Assembly: GCA_964511065.1 (NCBI GenBank)
Contig: CAZEEG010000014.1
Span: 4,312-68,311, forward strand
From: CALBRZ01 sp964511065
Lineage (GTDB): Bacteria; Planctomycetota; Planctomycetia; Pirellulales; S012-138
Direction of reading: 5' to 3'
Length of the DNA: 64,000 nucleotides
Below are positions 9,189 to 17,502 of the stretch, piece by piece (positions within the stretch are counted from its first letter, which is position 1; each line of letters opens with the position of its first letter). Under the pieces are notes generated by a model. It was not told the DNA's origin. It ran no database searches and saw only the letters and a program-made list of their open reading frames with translations. Position numbers and translations under genes: made by a program.

Positions 9189-9470
9189 ATGACGGCCAGT
9201 TTTCACTCCTTGGAAGAACTGCGCGCCTACGTCAACCAGACGTTGTGTAGCTGCGAACAACTCGAACCAAATGCCTTTCCGCTCTCCGAGCGGCTGCTTG
9301 TTCAACGCGATAAGCCCTGCGGAATGTACTTCTGCCTGCACGGCCCCCGAGCGGTGAAGTTCACTGCTGTTTGGGATGCGATGCGCAATCTGGTGATGTT
9401 CTACGGAGCAACCGGCGAAAAGTTTCAAACCACGCGGCTGATGCATGCGCCGCCGCTGGCCGCCGCCTGA
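9189..9470 (+). CDS. Small hypothetical protein
   Basis: A 93-residue soluble protein starting MTASFHSLEELRAYVNQTL and containing LLVQRDKPCGMYFCLHGPR and an aromatic-rich second half. The ATG at 9189 has a good ribosome-binding site (AGGAG, 8 bp upstream); the longer frame from 8757 crosses a perfect hairpin and is not credible. Four Cys residues are present but not in a zinc-finger spacing. No signal peptide or membrane segment is seen. The function is unknown; the coherent codon use and strong start support a real gene. It lies 402 bp before the blaI-like gene and is probably transcribed alone. Confidence 0.7.
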   Translation: MTASFHSLEELRAYVNQTLCSCEQLEPNAFPLSERLLVQRDKPCGMYFCLHGPRAVKFTAVWDAMRNLVMFYGATGEKFQTTRLMHAPPLAAA

Positions 9471-9819
9471 TAATGGAGGGCTCGACGCGCAAGCCCCATA
9501 GCATCCCCAGCATGCGAATCTCCGCAGGGTGGGGCTCCATCCCTTGATGAGCCCCCAATGCCCCCCGCCCAAAGACACCCGACGGCCTCGCCCGGGTTTG
9601 GCAACACGCCACCTGGCCGGCGCCGCCGGGCTTTTTTCTGGCCTGCCGGCAGTTCTTATCATGCCTGCCGGTAGGCCCCGATTGGTGGGAAAACCCGGCA
9701 CCTTTCTTACAGTCCGGGGGCTGCCTGGCGAGCCTGCTTGTTTTCACGGCAGCGATGCCAGCTTGGGGGGCCTCCGATATTCTTTTGCCGTGAAGCCGAA
9801 AATTAGCTTGCCCTTCCCT
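9471..9819. other. Intergenic region upstream of blaI
   Basis: No gene is seen. A terminator-like hairpin with six T lies at 9617-9637. The repeated CTGCCGG words around 9640-9675 give weak secondary structure. Confidence 0.45.
9617..9637 (+). terminator. Terminator-like hairpin
   Basis: CCGGC (9617-9621), loop GCC, GCCGG (9625-9629), then GC and six T (9632-9637). It is about 150 bp after the stop of the 93-residue gene, and the stem is short (5 bp), so confidence is moderate. Confidence 0.45.
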
Positions 9820-9851
9820 CTACGACTTCGGTAGTATTACCGCGGTCGTAG
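9820..9851. promoter_or_regulatory. Nested dyad, probable BlaI-family operator
   Basis: CTACGAC at 9820-9826 pairs with GTCGTAG at 9845-9851, and inside it CGGTA (9829-9833) pairs with TACCG (9838-9842) around GTAT. It ends 21 bp before the start of the BlaI-type repressor gene and overlaps a TAGTAT -10-like sequence. BlaI/MecI/CopY repressors bind dyads of this type in their own promoters. Confidence 0.7.
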
Positions 9852-9872
9852 ATTTCGGCAGAAGGATCGGAA

Positions 9873-10259
9873 ATGTCCAAGAAATATCGGCTGGGCGATC
9901 TGCAACTGCGAATCATGCAGGTACTCTGGGAACACGGTTCAGCCACCGTGGCCGAGGTCCTGGAACATCTCGGACCGCAGATCGATCTGGCTTATACCAC
10001 CGTCGCGACCATGCTCCGCAAGATGGAGGACCGGGGACTGGTCGCACACGAAAGCCAGGGGCGGAAGTTCATTTACCAACCAGCCGTCGATGCGGCCGAC
10101 GTCACGCAGAGCATGGCCAACGACCTGGTCGATCGGCTGTTTGAAGGCAGCGTCGCCGGCATGGTGAATCACCTGCTGACCACCCGCGACGTCAGCCAGA
10201 CCGAACTGGACGAACTGCAGAAGTTGATCGCAGCCCGCAAGCATCGTAAACGCACTTGA
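9873..10259 (+). CDS. BlaI/MecI/CopY-family transcriptional repressor
   Basis: A 128-residue winged-helix repressor. The N-terminal domain (residues 1-80) has the family pattern: LGDLQLRIMQVLWEHG, then the recognition region DLAYTTVATMLRKMEDRGLV and the wing HESQGRKFIYQP. The C-terminal helix (VDRLFEGSVAGMVNHLL) is the dimerisation helix. In this family the repressor is cut or released when a membrane M56 peptidase senses a signal. The next gene, an M56 peptidase starting 144 bp downstream, is the expected partner. Auto-regulation is suggested by the nested dyad at 9820-9851. The ATG has AAGGA nine bases upstream. The signal sensed is not known; in planctomycetes such pairs are numerous and are not limited to beta-lactams. 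Confidence 0.95.
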   Translation: MSKKYRLGDLQLRIMQVLWEHGSATVAEVLEHLGPQIDLAYTTVATMLRKMEDRGLVAHESQGRKFIYQPAVDAADVTQSMANDLVDRLFEGSVAGMVNHLLTTRDVSQTELDELQKLIAARKHRKRT

Positions 10260-10314
10260 TGGATGCGCCGCCAATGGTCCGGTGGTCGGAACGATCGGCG
10301 CCGCACGTTTTCTG

Positions 10315-10395
10315 TTTTTCATCACCAGCCGCGGCATTTCGGCGGACCGGCATGAAATGCAGCGGACGTTCGCTGCGCAGGCACCAATAGAGGGC
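10315..10395 (+). repeat. Intergenic repeat copy A (two-hairpin element)
   Basis: It shares a collinear core (10329-10389) with 61502-61562, about 52 of 61 bases identical by eye, and less closely with 46938-46998. It contains CCGC/GCGG and GCAGCG/CGCTGC inverted repeats. It lies between the repressor gene and the M56 gene, ending just before the ribosome-binding site of the latter. Confidence 0.7.
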
Positions 10396-10403
10396 GTTTT
10401 TCC

Positions 10404-12548
10404 ATGCGTACATTGCCCGACTGGCACCTCGGTGCATGGTGCGATGCGTTGGTGGTCGCGGTCTTGGCGGTCGCCTTGATCGTGGCCGTGGCCGCTCTGG
10501 CCGAGCGCGTCATACGCAGCGCGCCTGGCCGGCGGTCCCTGTGGCAAGCGGTCTTCGCCGCGGCGGCCCTGCTGATCGCGGCCGAAGTTACCGGCTTGGG
10601 CGCCGCGGCGACGCGGTGGCTGCGCCGGGCCCCGGAGACGGCCTCCGCGGTCCAGCCCATAGCGAGTGGCAACGTAAATGCCACCGCCGGTGAGCCTGCC
10701 CAGCCTGATCGCCGCGGGCCTCAATGGATGGGCGCCGAGCCGAGCCGGGCCATCACGACGCCTGAACGGATGCCGCCCGACCGACCGCCGGCAGAATCCG
10801 TGCTCGGCCCAAGCGAAGCGCTCAACCAGGAACCAGTTCGTGCCGCTTCTCGGCCGCATCCCACTGCGAGGCAACCAGGCCGTGCGAAGGTTGCCGTTGT
10901 CGAAGGCAGCGCGGCAGCGGCGCCACCGAAAAATTCGCTGGCTGCAAGTACCGCAGCCTCCGCGGGCTCGAAGGGTTTACCGAATGTTTGGCTGCCAACG
11001 CTGGCTGGCGTCTATCTCGCCGGCGTGGCCATCCTCCTTTTGCATTTGCTGTGGGGGGCGGTGCGGCTCGCACGGTTTCGCCGCCGCTTGACGTGGGTTC
11101 CATGGCCTGCTGAGCAGCAGGCATGGTTTGCCGAGCGGTTTGGACGTTGCCCCACGCTGGCCAAGTGCGAGCAAATTGCCAGTCCGCTGGCGTTTGGCGT
11201 GTTGCGTCCAGTCGTGGTGGTACCCGGCGGTTTCTTCGAGGGATTTAGTCGCGACGAGCAGCAGGTGATGCTCGCGCACGAAGTGGCGCACCTGGTCGGC
11301 CGTGATCCGTTATGGCAACTACTGGCTGCACTGGTGACGCGGCTACTGTGGTTTCACCCGGCCGCGTGGTGGGCTCGCTCCCGCCTGGCAGCAGCCACCG
11401 AGCAAGCGGCCGACGAGGCCAGCCTGCTGGTGGACGATGGGCCGGGCATCCTGGCCGAATGCCTGGTGGCATTAGGCTGCCGGTTACAGCGCAGCGGCAA
11501 CTGGGGCTGGTTGGGAATCGCCGCAGGATTTCGCAGCGCCTTGGGCCGCCGCGTCGAGCGCCTGCTGGCGCTGGACCACCGCGAATATCAACCGCGGATC
11601 ACCTGGCGACGGCGGCTGGCCCTGATCTTGGCCTCAACAATGGCGGTGTGGACCGTCCTTGTTTGCACGTCTTGGGCACGTAGTTCTGTGTCAATCCCTC
11701 TGGGAGATGAATCGATGACCGCGTGGAATCGAAGCTGGCGGCACTCGCTCGCTGGTCTGGCCCTGGTGACATTGGCTGGCGGCGCGACCGCTGCGGCCGA
11801 CGACAACCTCGCTGGCCCACCCCAGCCACTTGCCGTGGCGTTGAATTTCGACGACGAAGGCGAACGCAACCAAGGTGAACGACGTGAGGGTGACAGGCCA
11901 CGAGAGGGTGATCGACGAGAAGGTGATCGGCCACGAGAAGGTGACAGGCCGCGGCCCGATGCACCGCGCGACGGTGACCGGCCGCGTCCCCCTGGGCCGC
12001 GCGATGGCGAGCGCCCCCGCTTTGAAGGCGGCCCGCGCGACGGCGGCCCGCGCGACGGCGGCCCGCGCGAGGGAGATCGCCCCCGGCCCGGTGGACCGCA
12101 GGGCGAATTGCAACGCCGCGCCCATCATTTGATGCAGGCCGCCAGCCACCTCGATGCCGCCGGGTTCCCCGATCAGGCGGCTGAACTGCGTTCCCAAGCC
12201 GCAAACCTGCACCGCGAAGCGGGCCCGCCGCGCGACGGCGACCGGCCGTTCCGACCCGAGGGGCCTCCGCGCGAAGGTGATCGGCCACGGCCAGGGGATG
12301 CACCCCGCGAGGGAAATGCGCCCCGCCCACGCGGTGTGGAGCGCGATGGCGACCGTCCATTGCGGCCGGGTCCCCCGCCGCGCGACGGCGAACGCCCCCG
12401 GTTGGATGAAGGTCCCCGGGATGGCGGGCCGGCCGAAATGCTGCAATTGATCCGCGAGATGCGGCAACAAATTGAAAGCCTCCGCCGCGAGGTAAACGAG
12501 CTTCGCGGCAAGACCGGCGCTCCCGCCCGCCAAGGTGACAGTCCCTGA
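10404..12548 (+). CDS. M56 (BlaR1-type) membrane metallopeptidase with charged repeat tail
   Basis: A 714-residue protein. Membrane helices lie at about 11-31, 38-57, 194-212 and 410-428. Between the third and fourth lies the zinc peptidase domain, with HEVAH at residues 292-296 and a downstream Glu-rich helix (AATEQAADEASLLVDD). It is the BlaR1/MecR1-type sensor expected to inactivate the repressor encoded just upstream. From residue 438 the sequence restarts like a signal peptide (MTAWNRSWRHSLAGLALV, cleavage-like ATAAADD), followed by about 150 residues of RDGDRPR/GGPRD-type repeats and a C-terminal coiled coil (MLQLIREMRQQIESLRREVN). The internal ATG at 11715 has its own GGGAG site, so a second, separately initiated product is possible. 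A perfect 15-bp triplication lies at 12027-12071. Family assignment is firm; the tail's role is unknown. Confidence 0.9.
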   Translation: MRTLPDWHLGAWCDALVVAVLAVALIVAVAALAERVIRSAPGRRSLWQAVFAAAALLIAAEVTGLGAAATRWLRRAPETASAVQPIASGNVNATAGEPAQPDRRGPQWMGAEPSRAITTPERMPPDRPPAESVLGPSEALNQEPVRAASRPHPTARQPGRAKVAVVEGSAAAAPPKNSLAASTAASAGSKGLPNVWLPTLAGVYLAGVAILLLHLLWGAVRLARFRRRLTWVPWPAEQQAWFAERFGRCPTLAKCEQIASPLAFGVLRPVVVVPGGFFEGFSRDEQQVMLAHEVAHLVGRDPLWQLLAALVTRLLWFHPAAWWARSRLAAATEQAADEASLLVDDGPGILAECLVALGCRLQRSGNWGWLGIAAGFRSALGRRVERLLALDHREYQPRITWRRRLALILASTMAVWTVLVCTSWARSSVSIPLGDESMTAWNRSWRHSLAGLALVTLAGGATAAADDNLAGPPQPLAVALNFDDEGERNQGERREGDRPREGDRREGDRPREGDRPRPDAPRDGDRPRPPGPRDGERPRFEGGPRDGGPRDGGPREGDRPRPGGPQGELQRRAHHLMQAASHLDAAGFPDQAAELRSQAANLHREAGPPRDGDRPFRPEGPPREGDRPRPGDAPREGNAPRPRGVERDGDRPLRPGPPPRDGERPRLDEGPRDGGPAEMLQLIREMRQQIESLRREVNELRGKTGAPARQGDSP
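12027..12071 (+). repeat. 15-bp tandem triplication inside the M56 tail
   Basis: Three direct copies of a 15-bp unit (GGCGGCCCGCGCGAC, last base altered in copy 3) encode Gly-Gly-Pro-Arg-Asp repeats. It is part of the low-complexity tail of the M56 protein and likely length-variable. Confidence 0.85.
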
Positions 12549-12623
12549 CTTGCGCGCCCTAATTGGCGTAACTGCTGAACAGGGAGGGACACCCCCAATC
12601 GCGTGTACTGCCTCCGCTTTCCA

Positions 12624-12663
12624 ACCAAGACGCGCTGGCGACGCTTCGCCGGCGCGTCTTGGT
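12624..12663. terminator. 18-bp hairpin between convergent genes
   Basis: Arms 12624-12641 and 12646-12663 pair along 18 positions with one T-G wobble around the tetraloop CGCT. It lies 76 bp after the M56 stop and 139 bp after the stop of the convergent SGNH gene, fitting a bidirectional terminator or transcript-end protector. No long U-run flanks it. Confidence 0.65.
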
Positions 12664-12801
12664 CGCGTTGGGTCTGGCGGTCCAGTGCCGCCGCCTGAAA
12701 CCGCCAGCAATTCCATGCCGCGTCACTAGCGGTTGAAACTCCGGAGCGGCATCGTAAGGTGGGCATCGCTTCATCGGATCGGGGGGCCGCTGGACGCCGC
12801 G

Positions 12802-13431
12802 CTAGCGATAGATCGAAGTTCGGCGCAGGTCGAAATCGTGCGAGGTGACGACGGCCGCGATAGCCAGCGCAATCTTGGCCCCGCCCAGGACGGAAGGCTC
12901 GATGGGCGATACGTCGGAATAATCGGACCGCTGGTCGCATACCAGGCGAAGGTCGATCACCGGCAGTCCTAGCAGGAACGCTTCGCGCAGGATCACTTCG
13001 TTGAACATGCCCAGCGCCAACCGTTCGGTGGGCCCCAGCCCTGGTACGCTGTCGTACACGGTGCAAAGCGTGGTGGGCAAGTTGCGCTGAAGCACCGCCC
13101 TCAACATGCCCTGGTAATTCTCGCGAAATTCGGCTTGCACTTCGGAAAGCTGAAGCAGCGCCTGGTTCACGGTGGCGGCGGGTGCGGTCAGAATGCCAGC
13201 GTACCCCAGGGCGTCGTTCCCGCCCACGCTCACCACCAGGTGCGAGGCAGCATCAGGCACCCGCTCTAGCTGGCCGGGCACATCGGTCGTGATGTGGCCG
13301 TCGACCGCGGCCAATGTTGCCTGCCATCCCGAGGGCAAACTTCGCAGCAGTTGCTCGATCACGGCCGGATGTCCCGGCACGTATTGGGCGTTGTCGAAGA
13401 TCGAATCGCCCAGCAGCACGACGTGGGACAT
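12802..13431 (-). CDS. SGNH/GDSL-type hydrolase
   Basis: A 209-residue esterase-like protein. Block I is LLGDSIFDN with the nucleophile Ser near residue 9, and block III is SVGGNDAL. The C-terminus has DVSPIEPSVLGGAKIA, which aligns with the block V region of a known SGNH subgroup where the standard DxxH pattern is not evident, so the catalytic His is not identified. Substrate is an ester of unknown type. There is no signal peptide from the Met at 13431; the frame extends to 13611, but the MSHVVLLGDS start fits the family. It follows the Nramp-like gene by 240 bp on the same strand and ends near a strong hairpin shared with the convergent M56 gene. Confidence 0.85.
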   Translation of the reverse strand: MSHVVLLGDSIFDNAQYVPGHPAVIEQLLRSLPSGWQATLAAVDGHITTDVPGQLERVPDAASHLVVSVGGNDALGYAGILTAPAATVNQALLQLSEVQAEFRENYQGMLRAVLQRNLPTTLCTVYDSVPGLGPTERLALGMFNEVILREAFLLGLPVIDLRLVCDQRSDYSDVSPIEPSVLGGAKIALAIAAVVTSHDFDLRRTSIYR

Positions 13432-13671
13432 CTTCTGGTGGAGGCTCCTGGAATCGCGGCGCTGGCTATAGGAGGTCAGTGCGTAGCGCAAGACCAATGC
13501 AGGCCCAAACAACAATGACATCGAACCGCCGGCCAAACGCCGCTCCTGATGCGCAAACGGCGGCGCGGCGCCATCAAACGGGCAGTCTACCAACAAGCCC
13601 CAACCCGCCACTTGATGGCCGCACTCCCCCCGGTAAGTGCCAGGGAGGCGGCCTCATCAAGCGGGTGCCTG

Positions 13672-15564
13672 TTAATAGGGAGGCTCGAACCGCTTGGCCG
13701 GCCGCATCTTGCGTGCAATGGCCACGATCGAGGCCAGCAGGATGAAGGCGATGTAGGCGCCGATGCCGCTCCAGCCCAACTTGGACCACACCACATACAC
13801 GCTGGCACAGGTGACCACGCCTACCGTGAGGGCCATCAACGTATTCCATATCAGGCGGTAACGTCCCTGCGGCATCTCATCTTTGAGCAGCGAGGGCCGA
13901 TTCATCAGGAAGAAGAACGACATGTAGGCGATCGGCAGCAGCATCAGCCCAAACGCCGAGACATACACCGCCAGACGGAAGGCGGCTTGCGAATAAATGA
14001 ATGGCCCCAGGGCGCCGGTGGCCGCGGCCAGGCAGCCCAGGCGGTGAGCCCAACCGTTCTCGGGGAGTTTGAAGATTTCCACCACCACAAAGCCGGAGAT
14101 CAGCATCAGGATCGTGATGGTGGAAAGTGTCATGCCCAGCACGCCCAGGCCAAAGATCAGGTTTGCCACCTTGTCGCCGGTCAGCGGTTGCAGGGCCTTG
14201 GCCAGATCGGCAGCATTGCGGTTGAGAAGCATGGCAGCGAGCTTGCGATCCGATTCCGGAAGCTTCTCGATCTTTTGCCAGATGATTTCTTTCTCGAAGT
14301 CGGCCTTGAGGGCTCGTTCGGTGGCAGGCGAAATGGCCGCACGATCCTCCTCAGACAGCCCGGCCGTGGCCTTCTGGTAAAGTTCATCGACAGTGGGCAA
14401 CTGCTCCCAACCTGGTGGCGTCTGAGGCTTGGCCGAGAGGTCCATCACCAGCGGCTTGAGCAGGTTGTAGAAGTTTGTCTTCTGCTGGGGCGATGGCACA
14501 ATCGGTTGGCCTGCCGCGTTGGTCTCGCCCAAGAAGCCCGGCACGACCTGGGTATGGAAGCTTTGCGCGGCGGCGATCACTACGCAACTGGTGGCCAACA
14601 CAAAGGGGATCAACATCCCGGTTGCCAGGTCGAACCGCACCAGGCCCCGGAACTCCTTCGTCCATCGCTTGCGCAGCAGCGAGTAAGGGAACAAGAAAGT
14701 CATGTTGATGCCCACCGCCGTGGCCGCCGCGCCCACGATCATGTCGCGCTGCTCGCTCACAATCACGTGCCGCCAGTGATCGGCGTAGGCGGTGGTTGCG
14801 AGGATGGCGTCAAACCCGGCGCTGGGACGCCACAGGCTGGAGACATCCGGCATAAAGCCGGTGAACACGGTGCCCCAGTTCAATTCGTTGCGGAGGGCGA
14901 AGATCACGCCGAAGAAACACAGCACGATCCCAGCCACCATCAGCTTGAGAATCAACTCATAGAGCTTGATCCCCCAACTGCCGCTGTTGTAACTCCAGGT
15001 GACAATGGTGGAGAAGATCAAGATGGCGCCGGCGATCACCAGCTTGCTGCCGTTCTCAACGATCCACGGTTGATCCGCGGAGCCGCCTCCTGTGCCAAAA
15101 GTGGTGGCAAACCAGGCAGTCATACTGCCGTTGGGCCCAAAGACGTCGGGCAGTAGGTTCTGTTCGACCACGCTCGTGGCCAGCGCATATTGCGGCAAGC
15201 ACCAGAACATGTTGGCTGCCAGTGATGCCAGAGCCCAGCCCCAGCCCATCACCGGGTTCACGTGATAGTTGATGGCGGCAAACGGCCGCTGCTGGGTGGA
15301 CAGCGTTACGTAGGCCATGGCACTGAGCATGATGATGCCCAGGATCATTGCCAGCGGCTGGACCCACAGAAACGAAAACCCGGCCACAACGCCCAGGTAC
15401 AGGCTGCCGGCCAGCGAACCGCCGCCCAACGTGATGGCGCTTTGCAACCAGCCCGGACCCGACATCCGGGTATAGGCCCCGAGCGTGGCCATCCGCCCCT
15501 TGGCGTGCGCCTCGATCAAACGTTGGCGGTCTTCAAGAACAGGTTGCTGCTGGGAGGAACTCAT
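13672..15564 (-). CDS. Nramp-like membrane transporter (divergent)
   Basis: A 630-residue polytopic membrane protein with about 11-12 helices and LeuT/Nramp-like organisation. Helix 1 begins SGPGWLQSAITLGGGSLAGS, which matches the position of the Nramp helix 1 but lacks the DPGN metal-binding motif; the helix 6 region reads AATAVGINMTFLFPYSLL rather than containing MPH. A soluble insert of roughly 120 residues (about 370-490, with Gln/Pro/Lys-rich and Glu-rich helical parts) separates two membrane blocks. Such proteins are annotated as Nramp-family divalent metal transporters in planctomycetes, but ion selectivity cannot be assumed. The ATG at 15564 (MSSSQQQPVLEDRQRL) is preferred to the upstream frame extension to 15897, which looks non-coding. 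It diverges from mtnA. Confidence 0.85.
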   Translation of the reverse strand: MSSSQQQPVLEDRQRLIEAHAKGRMATLGAYTRMSGPGWLQSAITLGGGSLAGSLYLGVVAGFSFLWVQPLAMILGIIMLSAMAYVTLSTQQRPFAAINYHVNPVMGWGWALASLAANMFWCLPQYALATSVVEQNLLPDVFGPNGSMTAWFATTFGTGGGSADQPWIVENGSKLVIAGAILIFSTIVTWSYNSGSWGIKLYELILKLMVAGIVLCFFGVIFALRNELNWGTVFTGFMPDVSSLWRPSAGFDAILATTAYADHWRHVIVSEQRDMIVGAAATAVGINMTFLFPYSLLRKRWTKEFRGLVRFDLATGMLIPFVLATSCVVIAAAQSFHTQVVPGFLGETNAAGQPIVPSPQQKTNFYNLLKPLVMDLSAKPQTPPGWEQLPTVDELYQKATAGLSEEDRAAISPATERALKADFEKEIIWQKIEKLPESDRKLAAMLLNRNAADLAKALQPLTGDKVANLIFGLGVLGMTLSTITILMLISGFVVVEIFKLPENGWAHRLGCLAAATGALGPFIYSQAAFRLAVYVSAFGLMLLPIAYMSFFFLMNRPSLLKDEMPQGRYRLIWNTLMALTVGVVTCASVYVVWSKLGWSGIGAYIAFILLASIVAIARKMRPAKRFEPPY

Positions 15565-15972
15565 AACAGTACGGGCGTGCGGCACCGGGCAGAGGGAAGT
15601 CGCGCAAAGCGGCAACGGAGTGATCTCGCCGGCTACGGCCGGCGCGCCCCAAATTGGACGGTAGGGGTTCATCATAGTAGGGCAGTCAGCCAATTTCGAC
15701 CCGCAACCGGGGGCGTTCAGCAAACCTGCTGGCCATCGCGATACGGCAACTTGTCGCCACCCTGCCGCCGGAAGTGCCCCCGGGCTTGGGCTGGCCGGTG
15801 CCGCCCGATGCCTGCCGCCCGGCGGGCGTGCCAAGGGCAACGGGGGCTGGTCATCGCCCGACCTCGGGGGAACAATGCAGGTTTGCACGCCGGGCAAGGT
15901 TGGTCAGAGTGTTCCAGCCTTTGGGCTGGTACGGCTGCCCGGCACGCTTGCTCCTCGTACCTCAGATATGCC

Positions 15973-17049
15973 ATGAGCCAGGTACTTTCCGAAATCCCGA
16001 CACTGCGCTGGATTGGCGATATCGACGGCCATTTGCGGATGATCGACCAGACACTCCTGCCCACCGAGCTTGCGGAGATCGATTGCCGCACCACCCCCGA
16101 GGTTTGGGAGGCGATCCGCAGCCTGCGGGTTCGCGGTGCGCCCGCGATCGGCATTGCGGCCGCCTACGGCGTGTGCCTGGGCATCCAGGGCAGCCAAGAC
16201 GAGGCGGCCCTGTTCAAACAGCTTGAAGAAGCCGTGAGCTGCCTGGCCACGAGCCGGCCCACGGCCGTCAACCTGTTTTGGGCCTTGGATCGGCAACAGC
16301 AACTGGCCCAGAGCCTGCGTGGCAAGTCAAGCTGCCGCGAGATTCGGCAGGCCCTACTGGACGAGGCGCACGCCATTTTGGAAGAAGACCGCCAGATGTG
16401 CCGCGCCATCGGCCGATTCGGGGCCAGCCTCCTCAATGATGGGCAAGGTGTGCTCACCCATTGCAATGCCGGAGGGCTTGCCACCGCTGATTACGGTACC
16501 GCCCTGGCCGTGTTCTTCGCCGCCCACGAGGCCGGCAAGACGCTCCGCGTGTATGCGGACGAAACCCGGCCGCTGCTGCAGGGCAGCCGCCTGACGGCCT
16601 GGGAACTCCAGCGGCGCGGGATTGACGTCACCCTGATCTGCGACTCAATGGCGGCCCAGGTCATGCGCGAAGGCCGCGTCCATGCGGTGGTGACCGGAGC
16701 CGACCGCATTGCAGCCAACGGCGACACCGCCAACAAGATCGGCACCTACGGCCTGGCGGTGCTCGCGGCCGCACACCACATTCCTTTCTACGTTGCCGCG
16801 CCGACAAGCACGTTCGACCTCTCGCTGCCCAGCGGCGACCAGATACCCATCGAACAGCGTTCGCCCGAGGAAATCACCCACGGGTTTGGTCGCCAGACGG
16901 CACCCGATGGCGTGAAGGTCTACAACCCGGCCTTCGACGTTACACCGGCGCCGCTGATCCGTGCCATCATTTGCGAGAAGGGCGTGATCGAACCGGTAAC
17001 GGAGGAAAAGATCGCGGCCGTGCTCATCGCCGGCGGCGGGCGGACGTAG
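15973..17049 (+). CDS. mtnA: Methylthioribose-1-phosphate isomerase
   Basis: A 358-residue enzyme that converts 5-methylthioribose-1-phosphate to methylthioribulose-1-phosphate in the methionine salvage pathway. It is homologous to eIF2B regulatory subunits. Signature sequences are RGAPAIGIAAAYGV near residue 55, THCNAGGLATADYGTA with the catalytic Cys164, and VVTGADRIAANGDTANKIGT with the catalytic Asp244; STFDLSLPSGDQIPIEQR follows. The length is typical. The start ATG at 15973 matches the family (MSQVLSEIPTLRW), while the much longer open frame upstream is on the opposite side of the Nramp promoter. No other salvage genes are adjacent, so the pathway is encoded elsewhere or is partial. Confidence 0.96.
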   Translation: MSQVLSEIPTLRWIGDIDGHLRMIDQTLLPTELAEIDCRTTPEVWEAIRSLRVRGAPAIGIAAAYGVCLGIQGSQDEAALFKQLEEAVSCLATSRPTAVNLFWALDRQQQLAQSLRGKSSCREIRQALLDEAHAILEEDRQMCRAIGRFGASLLNDGQGVLTHCNAGGLATADYGTALAVFFAAHEAGKTLRVYADETRPLLQGSRLTAWELQRRGIDVTLICDSMAAQVMREGRVHAVVTGADRIAANGDTANKIGTYGLAVLAAAHHIPFYVAAPTSTFDLSLPSGDQIPIEQRSPEEITHGFGRQTAPDGVKVYNPAFDVTPAPLIRAIICEKGVIEPVTEEKIAAVLIAGGGRT

Positions 17050-17502
17050 AGCCCAAGGTGGGATCGGCCGGGTGCGCACTTGGAGTTGGCGCGCTGGGAA
17101 CCGCCCTCCGGTTACCAACGTACCGGCTGCGCACGGCGCCCCAGGCCGTGGAATGTGCGAGGCTCTGCACGGCGCTGGGGGGGGTGCGCGTTTCTTGACC
17201 GTGCGGGTGGTTCCAAATAGACTCAATACTGCCAACTTGCCCTGGATAGCGGCTTTCCAAGGCCGCTTTCGTAAAATCGTCGCTGTCGCCAACCGCCCTC
17301 GTGACAATGCATTCGCCAGGCATTGAAGCCTACGCAGCGAATGTCCGCCTGGTTGCACGACGAGCCGCTGAAGTGCCACCAATGGTGCTGGAAGAACGAA
17401 CGATTTTCAGGGCCGATCGTTCGACAACCGGACATTGGCGGCGCCACCATCGATAACATCCCTCCCGGTATTTGAACCTTCCGCCCCTCTGCATGCCGAC
17501 TG
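17050..17502. other. Structured intergenic region, 453 bp
   Basis: No gene. It contains a hairpin at 17248-17267 (AGCGGCTT pairing with AAGGCCGCT) and a perfect 8-bp inverted repeat at 17397-17423, plus CACCA/TGGTG around 17376-17386. A TAAAAT sequence lies at about 17272-17277. It separates mtnA from the metal-efflux genes. Confidence 0.5.
17397..17423. promoter_or_regulatory. Inverted repeat upstream of the efflux locus
   Basis: CGAACGAT at 17397-17404 and ATCGTTCG at 17416-17423, an exact 8-bp dyad with an 11-base centre, 80 bp upstream of the His-rich gene. It could be an operator or a leader hairpin; no regulator gene is adjacent. Confidence 0.5.

Noticed and set aside
12027..12071. Possible CRISPR or minisatellite array
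   Set aside because: The 15-bp units are in frame and encode Gly-Gly-Pro-Arg-Asp inside the M56 tail, so this is a coding repeat.
13549..15156. 535-residue open frame antisense to the Nramp-like gene
   Set aside because: The minus strand has a coherent set of membrane helices; this frame is rich in His, Gln and Arg with no domains.
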